A stretch of 64,000 nucleotides of DNA, taken from the NCBI GenBank assembly GCA_963920575.1, contig OY986969.1:6693076-6757075 (forward strand). The letters are read 5' to 3'. Shown here in pieces: positions 11,514 to 21,877 of the stretch; the stretch's first letter is position 1; each line of letters opens with the position of its first letter. The notes under the pieces are model-generated. The model was not told the DNA's origin, ran no database searches, and saw nothing but the letters and a program-made list of their open reading frames with translations. Made by a program: the position numbers and the translations under genes. The DNA is from Narthecium ossifragum. Its lineage: Eukaryota; Streptophyta; Magnoliopsida; Dioscoreales; Nartheciaceae.

Positions 11514-13190
11514 CTACTGGAGACTATGGAATTTTCGATCATGTGCCTCTTTGAATTCAAAATCTATAGAGCTATCTCCCGCCATCTTGGATTCCTCCAG
11601 ATCATAGGACCTAGGTCTATGCTCAACAATAGGATGATCATGTTTGGTAGGGCCCCTAGGGAAAACAACAGGGTTGGGCTTCTTCCCACGGGCCTGACCA
11701 AGTCCAACCAGTATACAGGCAACCTCAACCAAGTTTAACTCCTCTAATTCATCATCTAGCATATATGCTTCTAAGGCCTCTCTATCATCTGCCACGTCTA
11801 CTCCTACTTCCAAGTCACAAGCCGCCTCATTAAGTCGGTGCACCCCTAGGGTTAGTTCCGCCACCCCTTTATTCGCGAGACAACATCCTCTCTCCTTCGG
11901 ATCGCTGCTACCTCCCACCTCCATACGTCTGTTACTGCTAGCGGTGAGATCGGGTCCTGTCGCCGTCCGATCGGATGATGGAAGCGGCGTACCAGCTGGA
12001 TCTTTCGTCACCTTTCCAACGGCTCCTACAATAGTTCCCGAGGTACTCTTCTGACATGTCATGTCCGCACCTTTTTTCTTACTCTCTCCTTCGCCGGGCT
12101 TCTTCCTTTTCTCTCCTTCGCCGGGATGTTCGCCGTTAGTACGCCGGCGTTGCCTTTTGACAGTAATCCAGTCACTAGACTCAACCTTACCCTTCATCTT
12201 CTCATCTTTCTTAGCCGCCCCATTCCGGATCTGACCCATCATACCATTCTTCATTGTCGGCGTTTGCACCTCCTCCGCAGACTGTTGCTGGGTTCTAGCG
12301 TCGATCATCGCTGTCTCCGTCGCCCCAACACTCTGTTGGTTACCTCCTTGGACCATCAATTGATTACCCTCGTGATGATCCATGGGAACATCAGGATCCA
12401 CCGATTCTCGCACCCGATCCATATGTCTTGTTTCATGTATACATGCAGATCTATGGTGCCCAATTCTTCCGCAGTTAGAACAAATGACCACCCTTTCATA
12501 GACAAAGGGTTGATAAAACGTGAAAGGGTCCACTCCCAATTCACCACTTCCCACTGTGATTCCAGGTAGAACAGGGTCATTCAGGTTGATTTCTACGCTG
12601 ACTCGCGCATACTTGCAGCGCCCAAGGCTCCTTGTTGAGAAATCAATTGCTAGGGGTGTTCCCATTTGTGAGGCTATTCCAATCGGATACTTCCAGTGAT
12701 AAAACTCCGATGGCAAATAAGGATACCTAATCCAGACTGGCACTATATAGAAAGCATCCGCAGTCGGCCGGAAACAGGGTCTCCAGCGAATCAAGGAGAG
12801 CATTCTCCCTCCTACAGACCAAGATCCCCCTGTTAAGATTGCCGTCATATCTTCCATAGAATGAAACAAGAAGACGAAGACTCCCTGATACATGTCAGTA
12901 ACCAAGAATGGCCCCGACGTTCGCCAAAGAGCCGTGAGTCGCTGCTTCAGGTACTCTAGGGCAACCCTTCCCCCTACAAATCTACCAAACAGTGTGCATT
13001 CCCATTGTTTCTGACTAATCTGCAGTTCTTCTTGATCGAATACTACCCTGTTCGGATGCCGCTTCACAATCGATTTTGCTTCTTCCACAGTTACAAAGGA
13101 GCTCCCATTCTCCCCACTAGCAACACTTGCCCAAGACCGCCCCGCCCCCCCCCCCCCCCCCCCCCCCCCGGAGGTCCCGGAGACTCCCAC
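11514..13190 (-). CDS. LINE ORF1 protein (DUF4283-like, CCHC zinc knuckle)
   Basis: This is an uninterrupted 558-aa ORF, the nucleic-acid-binding first ORF of a plant LINE. After a Gly-rich N terminus (eight Gly in a row, encoded by a C-run on the + strand near 13145-13169), residues ~35-210 match the DUF4283 pattern of plant LINE/gag-like proteins (LFGRFVGGRVALEYLKQRL ... GGSWSVGGRMLSLIRW). A CCHC knuckle follows, CSNCGRIGHHRSAC. The C-terminal half is charged and low complexity (KKPGEGESKKK), probably disordered. It would coat LINE RNA in an RNP. It lies just upstream of ORF2 in the same orientation. An open ORF1 beside a ruined ORF2 may be chance. The start could also lie upstream, because the poly-Gly run may be a later slippage expansion. 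Confidence 0.82.
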   Translation of the reverse strand: MGVSGTSGGGGGGGGAGRSWASVASGENGSSFVTVEEAKSIVKRHPNRVVFDQEELQISQKQWECTLFGRFVGGRVALEYLKQRLTALWRTSGPFLVTDMYQGVFVFLFHSMEDMTAILTGGSWSVGGRMLSLIRWRPCFRPTADAFYIVPVWIRYPYLPSEFYHWKYPIGIASQMGTPLAIDFSTRSLGRCKYARVSVEINLNDPVLPGITVGSGELGVDPFTFYQPFVYERVVICSNCGRIGHHRSACIHETRHMDRVRESVDPDVPMDHHEGNQLMVQGGNQQSVGATETAMIDARTQQQSAEEVQTPTMKNGMMGQIRNGAAKKDEKMKGKVESSDWITVKRQRRRTNGEHPGEGEKRKKPGEGESKKKGADMTCQKSTSGTIVGAVGKVTKDPAGTPLPSSDRTATGPDLTASSNRRMEVGGSSDPKERGCCLANKGVAELTLGVHRLNEAACDLEVGVDVADDREALEAYMLDDELEELNLVEVACILVGLGQARGKKPNPVVFPRGPTKHDHPIVEHRPRSYDLEESKMAGDSSIDFEFKEAHDRKFHSLQ

Positions 13191-13342
13191 GGTTTAGCCG
13201 GATGCGAACCTGTAGCACGACCAAAGCGAGGATCCCCTCCTCCCCGCTGTACTCTCCCTGTGGAAGCTAAGAAACTCATATTATTAATAACCTGCTAAGT
13301 AAAAGTTTCGGATTGAATTCAGATGTTAAAAACATGAGCCGT

Positions 13343-13504
13343 ACACCTCACGTGCTTGACGACCACGTTTTCATCCCGGGTATAATTTTTGAGCCACACA
13401 TATAGGTTGAAGCAATCATAGTACGTGTTGGAACTCTGACGTGGGAGAACATTAATGTCACCATGCATGGAGTAGCCCCAGCTCCCCGTGCTGCCATGGC
13501 TACA
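13343..13504 (+). repeat. Old LTR-like repeat remnant, right part
   Basis: This continues the 6549-7056 repeat after the LINE. The first 15 bases are the LINE's right target-site duplication. The related stretch near 27735-27780 (cctcacgtgcctgacgacc, then atctcggg) supports the continuity. No gene is visible. Confidence 0.4.
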
Positions 13505-13716
13505 TGATGTTATGCGAAGGTCGTGTCGTTAAATCGTTACAAACTCAATCAAATAATAAACTTATAATCCTTATTCAATAATTAAAACAAAGTGTAGACT
13601 AATAGTGAAGTCCGGAGTCGAGACAGAGGGAAAACGTTGGAAACTGAAATCAATTTTTAAAACTCAAGTCCCAAGCGGAGTGATCAAAGTTGGGTGTTGG
13701 AATTATATAAAGATTA
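13505..13716 (-). repeat. Old Athila/Tat-like LTR fragment, left piece
   Basis: The stretch starts TGATGTTATGCGAAGG. Its gtcgttaaa, tccttattcaat and 'gtgaagtccggagtcgag' segments parallel the first ~170 bp of the solo LTR at 14723-16167, so it is a diverged relative. It is cut at 13716 by the insertion of the 13717-21321 element and continues at 21327. Confidence 0.6.
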
Positions 13717-14722
13717 TGATACGAGCTGTCTACTCGTAATCCTCTCGTATCGGGTCTCTACTGCTCCAATTGATCAGATTCGAGTCTGATCGGAGTTGAT
13801 TGAGTCCAATTGGCTGATCTGGCTAGCTGGATCAGATCTAGCTTGAGCTGGTTGGGGTAGGACTTGACTGGGTCAATTCTGAGTTGATCTGGATCAGATT
13901 GACCGGGTTGGATTGGGCTGGATTTGGATTAAGTGGCTGAGTTGAATAAGGTTGGCCTGAGTCTGATTCAAGTTGGCTGAACCGGAGTGGATCCAAGGGT
14001 TGAGGTTTGCCGGAGTAGATTGCCGGCGAAGGGGGCACGACGGCGGTCAGGACATAGGCAGGAGGGGTCACAGGTTGATGGGGAAGAGATCCACCGGAGT
14101 GGATTGGCCGGAGGGATGCCGGATCGACGGGATCTAGGATGGCCAGCGGTGGGCTTAGAGGAGATCGGTGTCGGGGACGACGGCGAGGGCTCGTGGGTGG
14201 CTTGGAACGTCGGAAAGGAAGTTGGGGTAGATCGGCGAGGGATTTAGGGTGGTTTGGGTTGAGATTTTGGACGGACCATGGTTGGCGGCGTCGACTGGGG
14301 AGTTGGGGTTGCCGGGGAAGACGTCGGAGAGGACGACGGAGGAAGTGGAGGTGCTGGCCAAGGTTGTTGGGCTCGGGAAGAAGATGTGAGGCTTGGGAGG
14401 TGACGGGGATGGTCGGAGAGGGCTGGACGAGGGTAGTCGGCGGTGAAGTTAGGGCTCGTTGGGTAGGAAGAGGAAGGAAGAAGCCGATGACGTGGCAAGT
14501 GATGAGGAGAGAGAGAGTTGACGTGCCACTGACGTGGAGGAGAGAGGAAGTGGTGGGGAGAGAGAAAAACTGGTGGAGGTGGTGCCGGCTGTGGAGAACG
14601 TGACCAGCGGGGAAGAAGGTGGATTGGTGGACGTCAGTTGAAGAGAACTCATGGGCAAGAGAACTCAGTCTCTGGATAGTTCCTCATAGAGAACTAACCC
14701 AGGATAACCCTAGCTAGAGGAT

Positions 14723-16167
14723 TGATCGCTCGCAAACATTGTCGTTAAAACGTTGCTAACCTCAATCAAATCTTAAATTTATATCCTTATTCAATCACTA
14801 ATACTCCAACGTAGACTAGTGGTGAAATCCGGAGTCGAACCACAGGGAAAACGTTGGAAACGAAAATCAATTCTCGAAACCCTAAAACTAAGGAAAAGAA
14901 TCAAAGATAGAATAGAGTTATCTAAACTAATAAATAAAAGAGATAAAAGGTTGATCAATTCGAAACAATGGAGTAGTTTACTTAGGAATTACTCAATCCA
15001 CCCTAGTTTCATTATTAGTCTTCTCTAGTTATCATCTTATTCCGTTCTCTCAACATTATGGATCATATGGTTACAAGCTCACATGAATCCCTAAAATAAA
15101 GTTAATGTTCCCAACGGCATAACCTATCTTTGCTTGGCATAGATTGTCTTTGGTCCTACGATTACCTTAAATTATACTACTCCTAATGACCCTGGCACAA
15201 CCTATCTTCGCGTAGCATAGCTTATCTCAAAGACAAACCAATAACTTCATGAAAACCATCTCATAAATCTCTACAATCAATCACAGAAATCATGTAGGAC
15301 TGAAAGTACGTCAAGGGAACTCTGCTCCCTCAACTCTATTAACACTAAAACCATATTCATGAGATCATGCATCGAGAAGTTCACAAGAATCCAACTAATG
15401 AAAAACCAAACTACACAAGGGTTTCATGAATAAGCCTAAGTACAAAAATTAGCAACTCATCTTTTGGATTAAAGCCACCGGGTTGGAATAGGAAGTTGTC
15501 ACCATCCACATCATCTTTGTCTTCTTCTTCCTTCTCCAAAGATTGTCAAAAAGATGTTTATTTATGGCCAGCCAACACCTTCTTATAGGTGTATTCCCGG
15601 AATTAGGGTTATGGGTTGAGTTGGACCTCTAGTGCAACTCGGATTTCGTAGTTTAATTCTGACAGCATCTTCCGGTCTCGATTGGGTTTAACCCGTCCGG
15701 AAGTTGGAAATGTTCTTAACATGAAAGATGTAGATTAGGAAGCCTTCTGTCCTGTCTCGAAGATTTGACATTATTTGGACTTATCTGCAATATTTGGCGA
15801 ATATTATCCTGAGCATCGATGGACCAGTTTTCCTGCACCTATATATCTTTATCTTCTTCAAAACTGGTATTAATCCATCAAGCGTCTCGCAAACTATCCA
15901 AGATGAAAGTTGTAGGTCTTGACGCTTTCTACTACGTACTAAATTTACAGAATATTTTAACTTATACGAAATATATAAAGAATATTCTTCTGACAGGCGA
16001 CGAAGCAGTCTTTATCACATAAATTCATCCTTTTAGTCGAAATTCTTATATTTCTTCTCAAATCTTGATTAAACCTGAAATCAACTAACAAACTTTTAAA
16101 TACAACTACTCTAGGCCTAACAAAGGTAATTTAAGGGGTTTAATTATGAATAATTAGTGACTTATCA
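14723..16167 (-). repeat. Solo LTR (Athila/Tat-like) nested in the 3' LTR, TSD AGGAT
   Basis: A 1445-bp unit runs from TGATCGCTCGCAAAC to AGTGACTTATCA and is flanked by AGGAT at 14718-14722 and 16168-16172. The sister LTR preserves the empty site 'ctagaggattaagcc' near 20900. In sense orientation (minus) it starts TGATAAGTCACTAATTA and ends in a 'ccctgtggttcgactccgg' U5 segment, like other Athila/Tat LTRs. Confidence 0.88.
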
Positions 16168-16513
16168 AGGATTAAGCCATTACTCTATGAGAAGCTACTC
16201 CTAACTACTCTCTACTTTATGTATAAACTCAACTCATCATTGATCATGGATACATCATACCTAGCTACTGAGGTCTTTTTATAAAGACCTTGACTGATTC
16301 CTAAGACAACTAGAAAACCCCATTGCTTAACTAGCAAGTAATAAGGCTTCCATACTCAAACTCAACTTACTAACTCAAAATAGGACTATTAATTAATTCC
16401 TAACAACTTGTAGATAATTAGGAAAGCAATTAACAATTAGGACTCAATTAAATATAAAAGAATAATGATAAATCCTAATTAAATACTCTAGTTTAAACTA
16501 GGGAAGTCCAAGT

Positions 16514-18118
16514 TGATATCGCTCAAATGTGTCACGCACAGTGGTCGTGGTGCAGTACAGCATAAGAGAGGTATAACCCACAGAGAGACAAACAGAAAAT
16601 ATCCAAAACGCAAATAACAATCAATTGAAGACAAACAAGAACTTGAGAAGTAACTAAATTAGATCAAAGGATTTAATGATAATGTACGGTTAACTAGAGA
16701 TATCAGGATTTTGATAAGGGTAGGCTTCAGGAATCACGTCACTCGGATTTAGGTTCTTCTCTTCTCAATGGTTCATATAATACTCAGTTAAGGGATTCAC
16801 ATCCCAATCACCTTAACCGGAAGATATGGAACTATAAACCTAACAAAATATATAAATGTCTCTTCCTATAATTGCTTCTTCCTTATTATAGTTCTAACTT
16901 CATCCAACCGAAACCTAAGAATATATGGTACCGGCTGTCACTACAGACATCATATAGCAAAAGTTCATCGGGACAAAACCCTAACTCTATCTAACCAGAT
17001 CTCTAAGAATACACAATTCCAACTCTAACAATCGACAATGCATAGCAAAGATTTCACGAGATAAAGTAGGTAAACAATAGATAAAACTATGGGATTATAA
17101 GATCATGAAAGAAGCATGACTGGATTCATAATATTAATCATCCACATAGAAACCTATAATCTGAAAATAATCTTTCAAGATCCAATATATAGAAAAGAGT
17201 TTAACAGTAAAGATTAAAACTATGAACCATTGTTGGAGAAGAAGCCATAGTCCTCGCTAGATCATCCGTCCGCCATGCCTGCGGATTACTCGGCCATGGA
17301 TGGAGATTCCTTCATCTTCTTCTCTTGGAAAACGTCCAGAAAAGAGCCTCCAAAAACGTCCAAGAACTCCCCTTTATATAAGGACATGAAACCCTAGCTT
17401 TTATTTTAGCCGTTGGATTAAATCTGATGGCTCATATTCAGGTCGTCCGACAAGGGATCGATCTTCTTAAGTATAAAGATCGATCTTCTTTCTTTTCTCC
17501 ATTTTCGTAACCTTGTTCGCCCCGACTAAGATCGATCTCCCTAAGGAAAGGATTGATCTTCTTTCTCCGTAGACTGGGGTTCCTTCCAGATCGCCCAGGT
17601 TCAGATCGATCTTTTTCAAGGAAGAGATCGATCTCTTTCATCAGTTGTTGTCAACGCCCACAAAGGATCGATCTTTCTAGTAAAGAAGATCGATCTTTTG
17701 TTCCAACTTCCTTGTTTTCGCTCACGGTCTTTTTTTCATCTCTGGGTGCATAAGGGATCGATCTCTTTTGGAAAGAAGATCGATCTCTTATTCTCTGCGT
17801 ATTTCTTCTGCTATTCTGCCCTGCGCTGGTTGTAGTAAAAGCACTGTAACTTTCTCTAGGAAAATCGGAATCACGAACCGTAAAATTCTCCAGAAACTAG
17901 ACTTCAAGAGCTTTCCAACCATGGATGGAACTTCATCTGGATCGTTACGAGAAGGTACAGTTTTGGCGGTAAAGACCCATCTTTGCTTCATTTTCCTGCA
18001 TAATACAAATAACTTTGTGAAGCAACATATACGAATGAAATCATCTATATTAATCATGAAAACTAAGCAAATAAGCTGCACTTAGTCATGTTCAGAGTGC
18101 ACTTTCATACACTCATCA
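16514..18118 (-). repeat. Solo LTR nested in the 3' LTR, TSD CAAGT
   Basis: A 1605-bp unit runs from TGATATCGCTC to ACTCATCA and is flanked by CAAGT at 16509-16513 and 18119-18123. The empty site 'aagtccaagtcgaataagg' survives in the sister LTR near 21241. It is the same family as the 4984-6543 solo LTR, in opposite orientation. On its sense (minus) strand an array of AGATCGATCTT-type palindromes (17790 down to 17455) precedes a TATATAA box (17374-17380). Confidence 0.9.
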
Positions 18119-18204
18119 CAAGTCAAAATAGGAAAGAGGCTAAAACAGTTTGGGTCCTCTTCTGGGCACGGGTCTAGTTGGTCGAGTCAGATCGGCTCGT
18201 ATCA

Positions 18205-18217
18205 TCCCCCCTCCCTT
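18205..18217 (-). other. Polypurine tract of the non-autonomous element
   Basis: The + strand reads tccccccctccct directly after the LTR end TATCA. On the minus strand this is AGGGAGGGGGGGA immediately upstream of the 3' LTR, as expected of a PPT. Confidence 0.75.
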
Positions 18218-19234
18218 CGGAATTGGCCTTAAGGCCGGAGTCAAGTCAGGTAGAAGGGCTCTATGTGGCTGGACCGAATCGACTTGCTTCTGTAGCTCTG
18301 GACTCAGCGGGGAGAAACCAGGTCGATCCCATGATAGATCCAATGGTAGTAGTACCAAAGATCTGGTGGGTCGTGATGAAGAATGAGCATCTGGGGGTCG
18401 AACTGACGACTCAGGTAGCTCCAAGAGTCGTGGTCTCACTGGTTCTCCGGGATCATCTTCATCATGTCCCATGAGTAGTGTTGCCCATGACCATAGGACG
18501 GGATCTGATCTCCATAGTCTGATTAGTTGTGCAGGGACTTGGCTTGTAACTGAGTCAAGCTGGTTTTGGTCGATTCTGAAGTGAAGTCGGCTGAACTACG
18601 CTTCTGCTGCACTAGTCATGGCTTGAAGTTGGTTGATCAGCTTGATGGGAGGGTAGCTCCTTTGAGGGCTTAGATCAACGGCTGAGGATGTATCGTGATC
18701 ACTCGGACATGATCTGGACGGTCCTGATCATTTGGGGCTCCATGATTAGGTTCAGATCGAAGATCAGAAGCACTGGATCGAAGATCATGCTGATCAAACG
18801 GCTGGATCAAGTTGTAGTCTTGATCGAACGGCTGAGAAGCTGCCAGAGCTGGATCAACAGTGAAACAAAGTCACCAGAGTGTGGCAATGACACAGGAAGC
18901 TTCACAGAGACATGAGGGTTCCATCCGTACGGTCTTATCGTTGGATTGGGCTTCAGATGCACCGGATTTGAAGCTGGCGGCGCGGTGGATGTCGTCGCCA
19001 ATGATCGTCGGTGAAGGAGTACTCAATGACGCTTGATCTTGTTGGGGCAAGGTACGTGAAGGTCTTGGGACCTTTCTCGTGAGGTCTGATCTTGGCATCA
19101 CCCCCGGGAAGTAGCGAAGTAGAGGTGGTAGGAACAATGGGTTTCGCCGGAATTTGATCCCTCGATGGATGGGTGTAGAGGACGCTGGTGTTTCCTCGAT
19201 GGATGGGTGTAGAGGACGGTGTCGGATTGCATCC

Positions 19235-19849
19235 TTAGGGTGGTGGCTCAGGGACGAGCTGATGGCACGGATGACGAGCCGGGATGATGGGCGGTCGGCT
19301 AAAAGGTGAGCCGGGCGCGGGTGAGTGTAGTGAGCCGATCGTGAGCCGTGGTAGAGCCAGGGACGAGCCGATTCCAAGGAGGAGAGAGAAAACAAGGGAA
19401 TTTTCTAGAAAAATAGGGAAAAATCTGGAAAAAGTAGGGAAAGATAGGGGAAGGGTTTCACCTGGGTCTGGAGGAGGAGGTTGCAACAGCAGGTGCTCCG
19501 GTTCGATCTGAGAATCGGACGGTTGTTGCTCCTCGACTAGGTCTTGGACCTCTACTCCACGATCTGCTTCTTCTAGTTCTTCTCTTTTACTGATTGCTGG
19601 CGTCTCAGTTGGAGTCAGACTCAGAATTACAACCAGAGTCATAATCTGAGTTGGCTCATGGTCAGGCTCCGCAATCTCTGTAGGACTCGTCGGCGCTATA
19701 GTTGACCACCTACGGGTGATCTGCTCCAACTCCATGTTGATGCGCTCCATCTTTCTGATATCGCATTCCATCCAAGTTGAACAGAGGTTCAACTGGGCCT
19801 GCAGAATCTTGATTTGTTGTTCCAAACTGTCCTGGGGTACTCCGTACAT
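19235..19849 (-). CDS. Internal ORF of the non-autonomous LTR element, unknown
   Basis: This 204-aa frame is the longest in the short internal region. It starts MYGVPQDSLEQQIKILQAQL, with a predicted coiled-coil stretch over residues ~5-50 (LCSTWMECDIRKMERINMEL), followed by an acidic Pro/Thr/Glu-rich segment and a Pro/Ser-rich tail. It starts about 65 bp inside the PBS, the usual gag position. I see no zinc knuckle or other gag signature. It may be a relic of gag or merely an open frame. I do not assign a function. Confidence 0.35.
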   Translation of the reverse strand: MYGVPQDSLEQQIKILQAQLNLCSTWMECDIRKMERINMELEQITRRWSTIAPTSPTEIAEPDHEPTQIMTLVVILSLTPTETPAISKREELEEADRGVEVQDLVEEQQPSDSQIEPEHLLLQPPPPDPGETLPLSFPTFSRFFPIFLENSLVFSLLLGIGSSLALPRLTIGSLHSPAPGSPFSRPPIIPARHPCHQLVPEPPP

Positions 19850-19898
19850 GATGGCGAAGTTTCCAGAAGGTTTTGGGTTGCACAGTAGGTGGAACGGA

Positions 19899-19910
19899 GC
19901 TCTGATACCA
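19899..19910 (-). other. Primer binding site (tRNA-iMet type)
   Basis: The minus strand reads TGGTATCAGAGC three bases inside the 5' LTR (19914-21321). This is the standard initiator tRNA-Met complement used by many plant LTR retrotransposons, and it fixes the element's orientation. Confidence 0.88.
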
Positions 19911-19913
19911 AGT

Positions 19914-21321
19914 TGATACGAGTGATCTACTCATAATCCTCTCGTATCGGATCTCTACTAGTCCAATTGATCAGATTCGAGTCTGATCGGACTTGATTGA
20001 GTCCAATTGGCTGATCTGGCTAGATGGATCGGATCTGGCATGAGTTGGTTGGGGTAGGACTTGACTGGGTCCAGTCTGAGTTGATCTGGATCAGGTTGAT
20101 GGGGTTGGATTGGGCTGGATTTGGATTAAGTGGCTGAGTTGAATAAGGTTGGGCTGACTCTGATTCAAGTTGGTTGAACCGGAGTGGATCCAAGGGCTGA
20201 GGTTCGCCAGAGTAGATCGCTGGCGTAGGGGGCACGATGACAGTCAGGACATAGGCAGAAGGGGTCACAGGTTGATTGGGAAGAGATCCACTGGAGTGGA
20301 TTGGTTGGAGGGATGCCGGATCGACGGGTTCTAGGATGGCTAGCTGTGGGTTTAGAGGAGATCGGCGTCGGGGACGACGGTTCGGGCTCGTGGGCGGCTT
20401 GGGACGTCGGAAAGGAGGTTGGGGTAGATCGGCGAGGGATTTAACGTGGTTTGGGGTTGAGATTTTGGACGGACCAGGGTTGACGACGACGACTGGGGAG
20501 TTGGGGTTGCTAGGGAAGATGTCGAAGGAAGTGGAGGTGCTGGCTGAGGTTGTGGGGCTCGGAGAAGAAGATGGGAGGCTTGGGAGGTGGCAGATATGGT
20601 CGAAGAGGGCTGGACGAGGGTGGTCCGCGGTGAAGTTAGGGCTCGTCGGGTAGGAAGAGGAAGGAAGAAGATGATGACGTAGCAAGTGGTGAAGAGAGAG
20701 AGTGCTGACATGGTGCTGACGTGGAGGAGAGAAGAAGTGGTGGGGAGAGAGAAATACCGGTGGAGGCGGTGCTGACTGTGGAGAAGGTGACCAGCGGAGA
20801 AGAAGGTGGATTGGTGGACGTCGGTTGAAGAGAACTCATGGGGAAGAGAACTCAGCCTCTAGATAGTTCCTGATGGAGAACTAACCCTGGATAACCCTAG
20901 CTAGAGGATTAAGCCATTACTCTATGATAAGCTACCCCTAACTACTCTCTACTTTATTCATAAACTCAACTCATCATTGATCATGAATACATCATACCTA
21001 GCTACTGAGGTCCTTTTATAGAGACCTCGACTGAGTCTTAATCAAACTAGAAAACCCCCTTCCTTAACTAGCAAGTAATAAGTCTTCCATACCCAAACTC
21101 AACTTACTAACTTAAAATAGAACTCTTAATTTATTCCTAACAACTTATAGATAATTAGGAAAGCAATTAACAACTAGGACTCAATTAAATATAAAAGACT
21201 AATGATAAATCCTAATTAAATACTCTAGTTTGAACTAGGGAAGTCCAAGTCGAATAAGGAAAGAGGCTAAACCAGTTTGGGTCCTCTTCTTGGCACGGGT
21301 CCAGTTGGTCGACTCGTATCA
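19914..21321 (-). repeat. 5' LTR of the non-autonomous element
   Basis: An uninterrupted 1408-bp LTR with TGATACGAG and CTCGTATCA termini. It preserves the empty target sites of both solo LTRs nested in its partner. The long Pro/Ser-rich frame 20020-20685 (minus) lies wholly inside the LTR and is matched by a similar frame in the other LTR, so I treat it as non-coding. Confidence 0.88.
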
Positions 21322-21326
21322 GATTA

Positions 21327-21872
21327 CCTTAGAAAAGAATTACCTAGTAATTACTCAATTAAGAACTACCTTATAAAAGTTTAACCAAATTAAGAACTAC
21401 CTAGTAATTACTCAATTCACCATAACTTCACATTTAATCTTCTCTACTTATCCTCTTGTTCCCTTTTCTCGACGTTATGGACAATATGACTACAAGCTCA
21501 CGTAAATTTCCAAAATAAAGTTTATGCTCCCAACGGCATAATCTGTATTTATTTAGCATAAATCATCTTTGGTCTTACAATTACCTTAAATTATTTTACT
21601 TATAATGACCTTGGCACGATCTATCTTCACTCAGTATAGATTATCTCAAAGATAAACAAAAACCACATAAAAACCATCTCAATAATCTACACAAACAATC
21701 ACAGAAGGTTTATGCAAGTAAAAGTACTTCACAAGAGCTCTGCTCCTTTAAATCTTTATCAATAAAATCAAATTCAAGAGATCTTGTCGAAAAGAGGCTT
21801 ACAAGAATCAAATCAAAGAAAGATTAAATATTACGCTAGAGTGTCATGAGATCCGTAGGTCAGTTGATAACC
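21327..21872 (-). repeat. Old Athila/Tat-like LTR fragment, right piece
   Basis: This continues the LTR split by the 13717-21321 insertion. It parallels 14980-15420 of the related solo LTR ('acgttatgga', 'ccaacggcataa', 'gaccttggcac', 'gctctgctcc'). The U3 end is not recognisable before the family-T LTR begins at 21878. Confidence 0.55.
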
Positions 21873-21877
21873 ATTCA

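Larger units (their letters stand above)
7072..13342 (-). mobile_element. L1-clade LINE, near full length, degenerate
   Basis: A 6.3-kb non-LTR retrotransposon on the minus strand carries ORF1 (13190-11514) and ORF2 (11244-7186). The 3' end, at the left, finishes in a short A tail (T-run 7070-7077 on the + strand). Target-site duplications are ataccttacgtgctt (7057-7071) and acacctcacgtgctt (13343-13357), which match at 13 of 15 positions. ORF2 has EN, RT, a zf-RVT-like segment and a C-terminal RNase H, the usual plant L1 order. ORF2 has many stops, so the element cannot move by itself. Confidence 0.88.
13717..18204 (-). repeat. 3' LTR of the non-autonomous element, interrupted
   Basis: The LTR starts TGATACGAG and ends CTCGTATCA on the + strand, the same termini as 19914-21321. 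The two LTRs align segment by segment: 13717-14722, 16173-16513 and 18124-18204 match the undisturbed right LTR. Proline/serine-rich open frames within 13838-14658 recur in both LTRs and are almost certainly non-coding. Confidence 0.85.
13717..21321 (-). mobile_element. Non-autonomous LTR retrotransposon with TSD GATTA, carrying two nested solo LTRs
   Basis: The element is complete: 3' LTR 13717-18204, internal region 18205-19913, 5' LTR 19914-21321. It is flanked by GATTA at 13712-13716 and 21322-21326. The minus orientation is fixed by the tRNA-Met-type PBS beside the right LTR and by a polypurine tract beside the left LTR. Removing the two nested solo LTRs (14723-16167 and 16514-18118, each with one TSD copy) leaves about 1428 bp of left LTR against 1408 bp of right LTR. 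The internal region is only 1.7 kb and shows no RT, IN, RNase H or protease. Mobility must have depended on an autonomous partner, which is not present here. Confidence 0.88.

Noticed and set aside
20020..20685. 221-aa Pro/Ser-rich frame on the minus strand
   Set aside because: It lies entirely inside an LTR, is low complexity, and a similar frame occurs in the partner LTR. It has no start context or domain.
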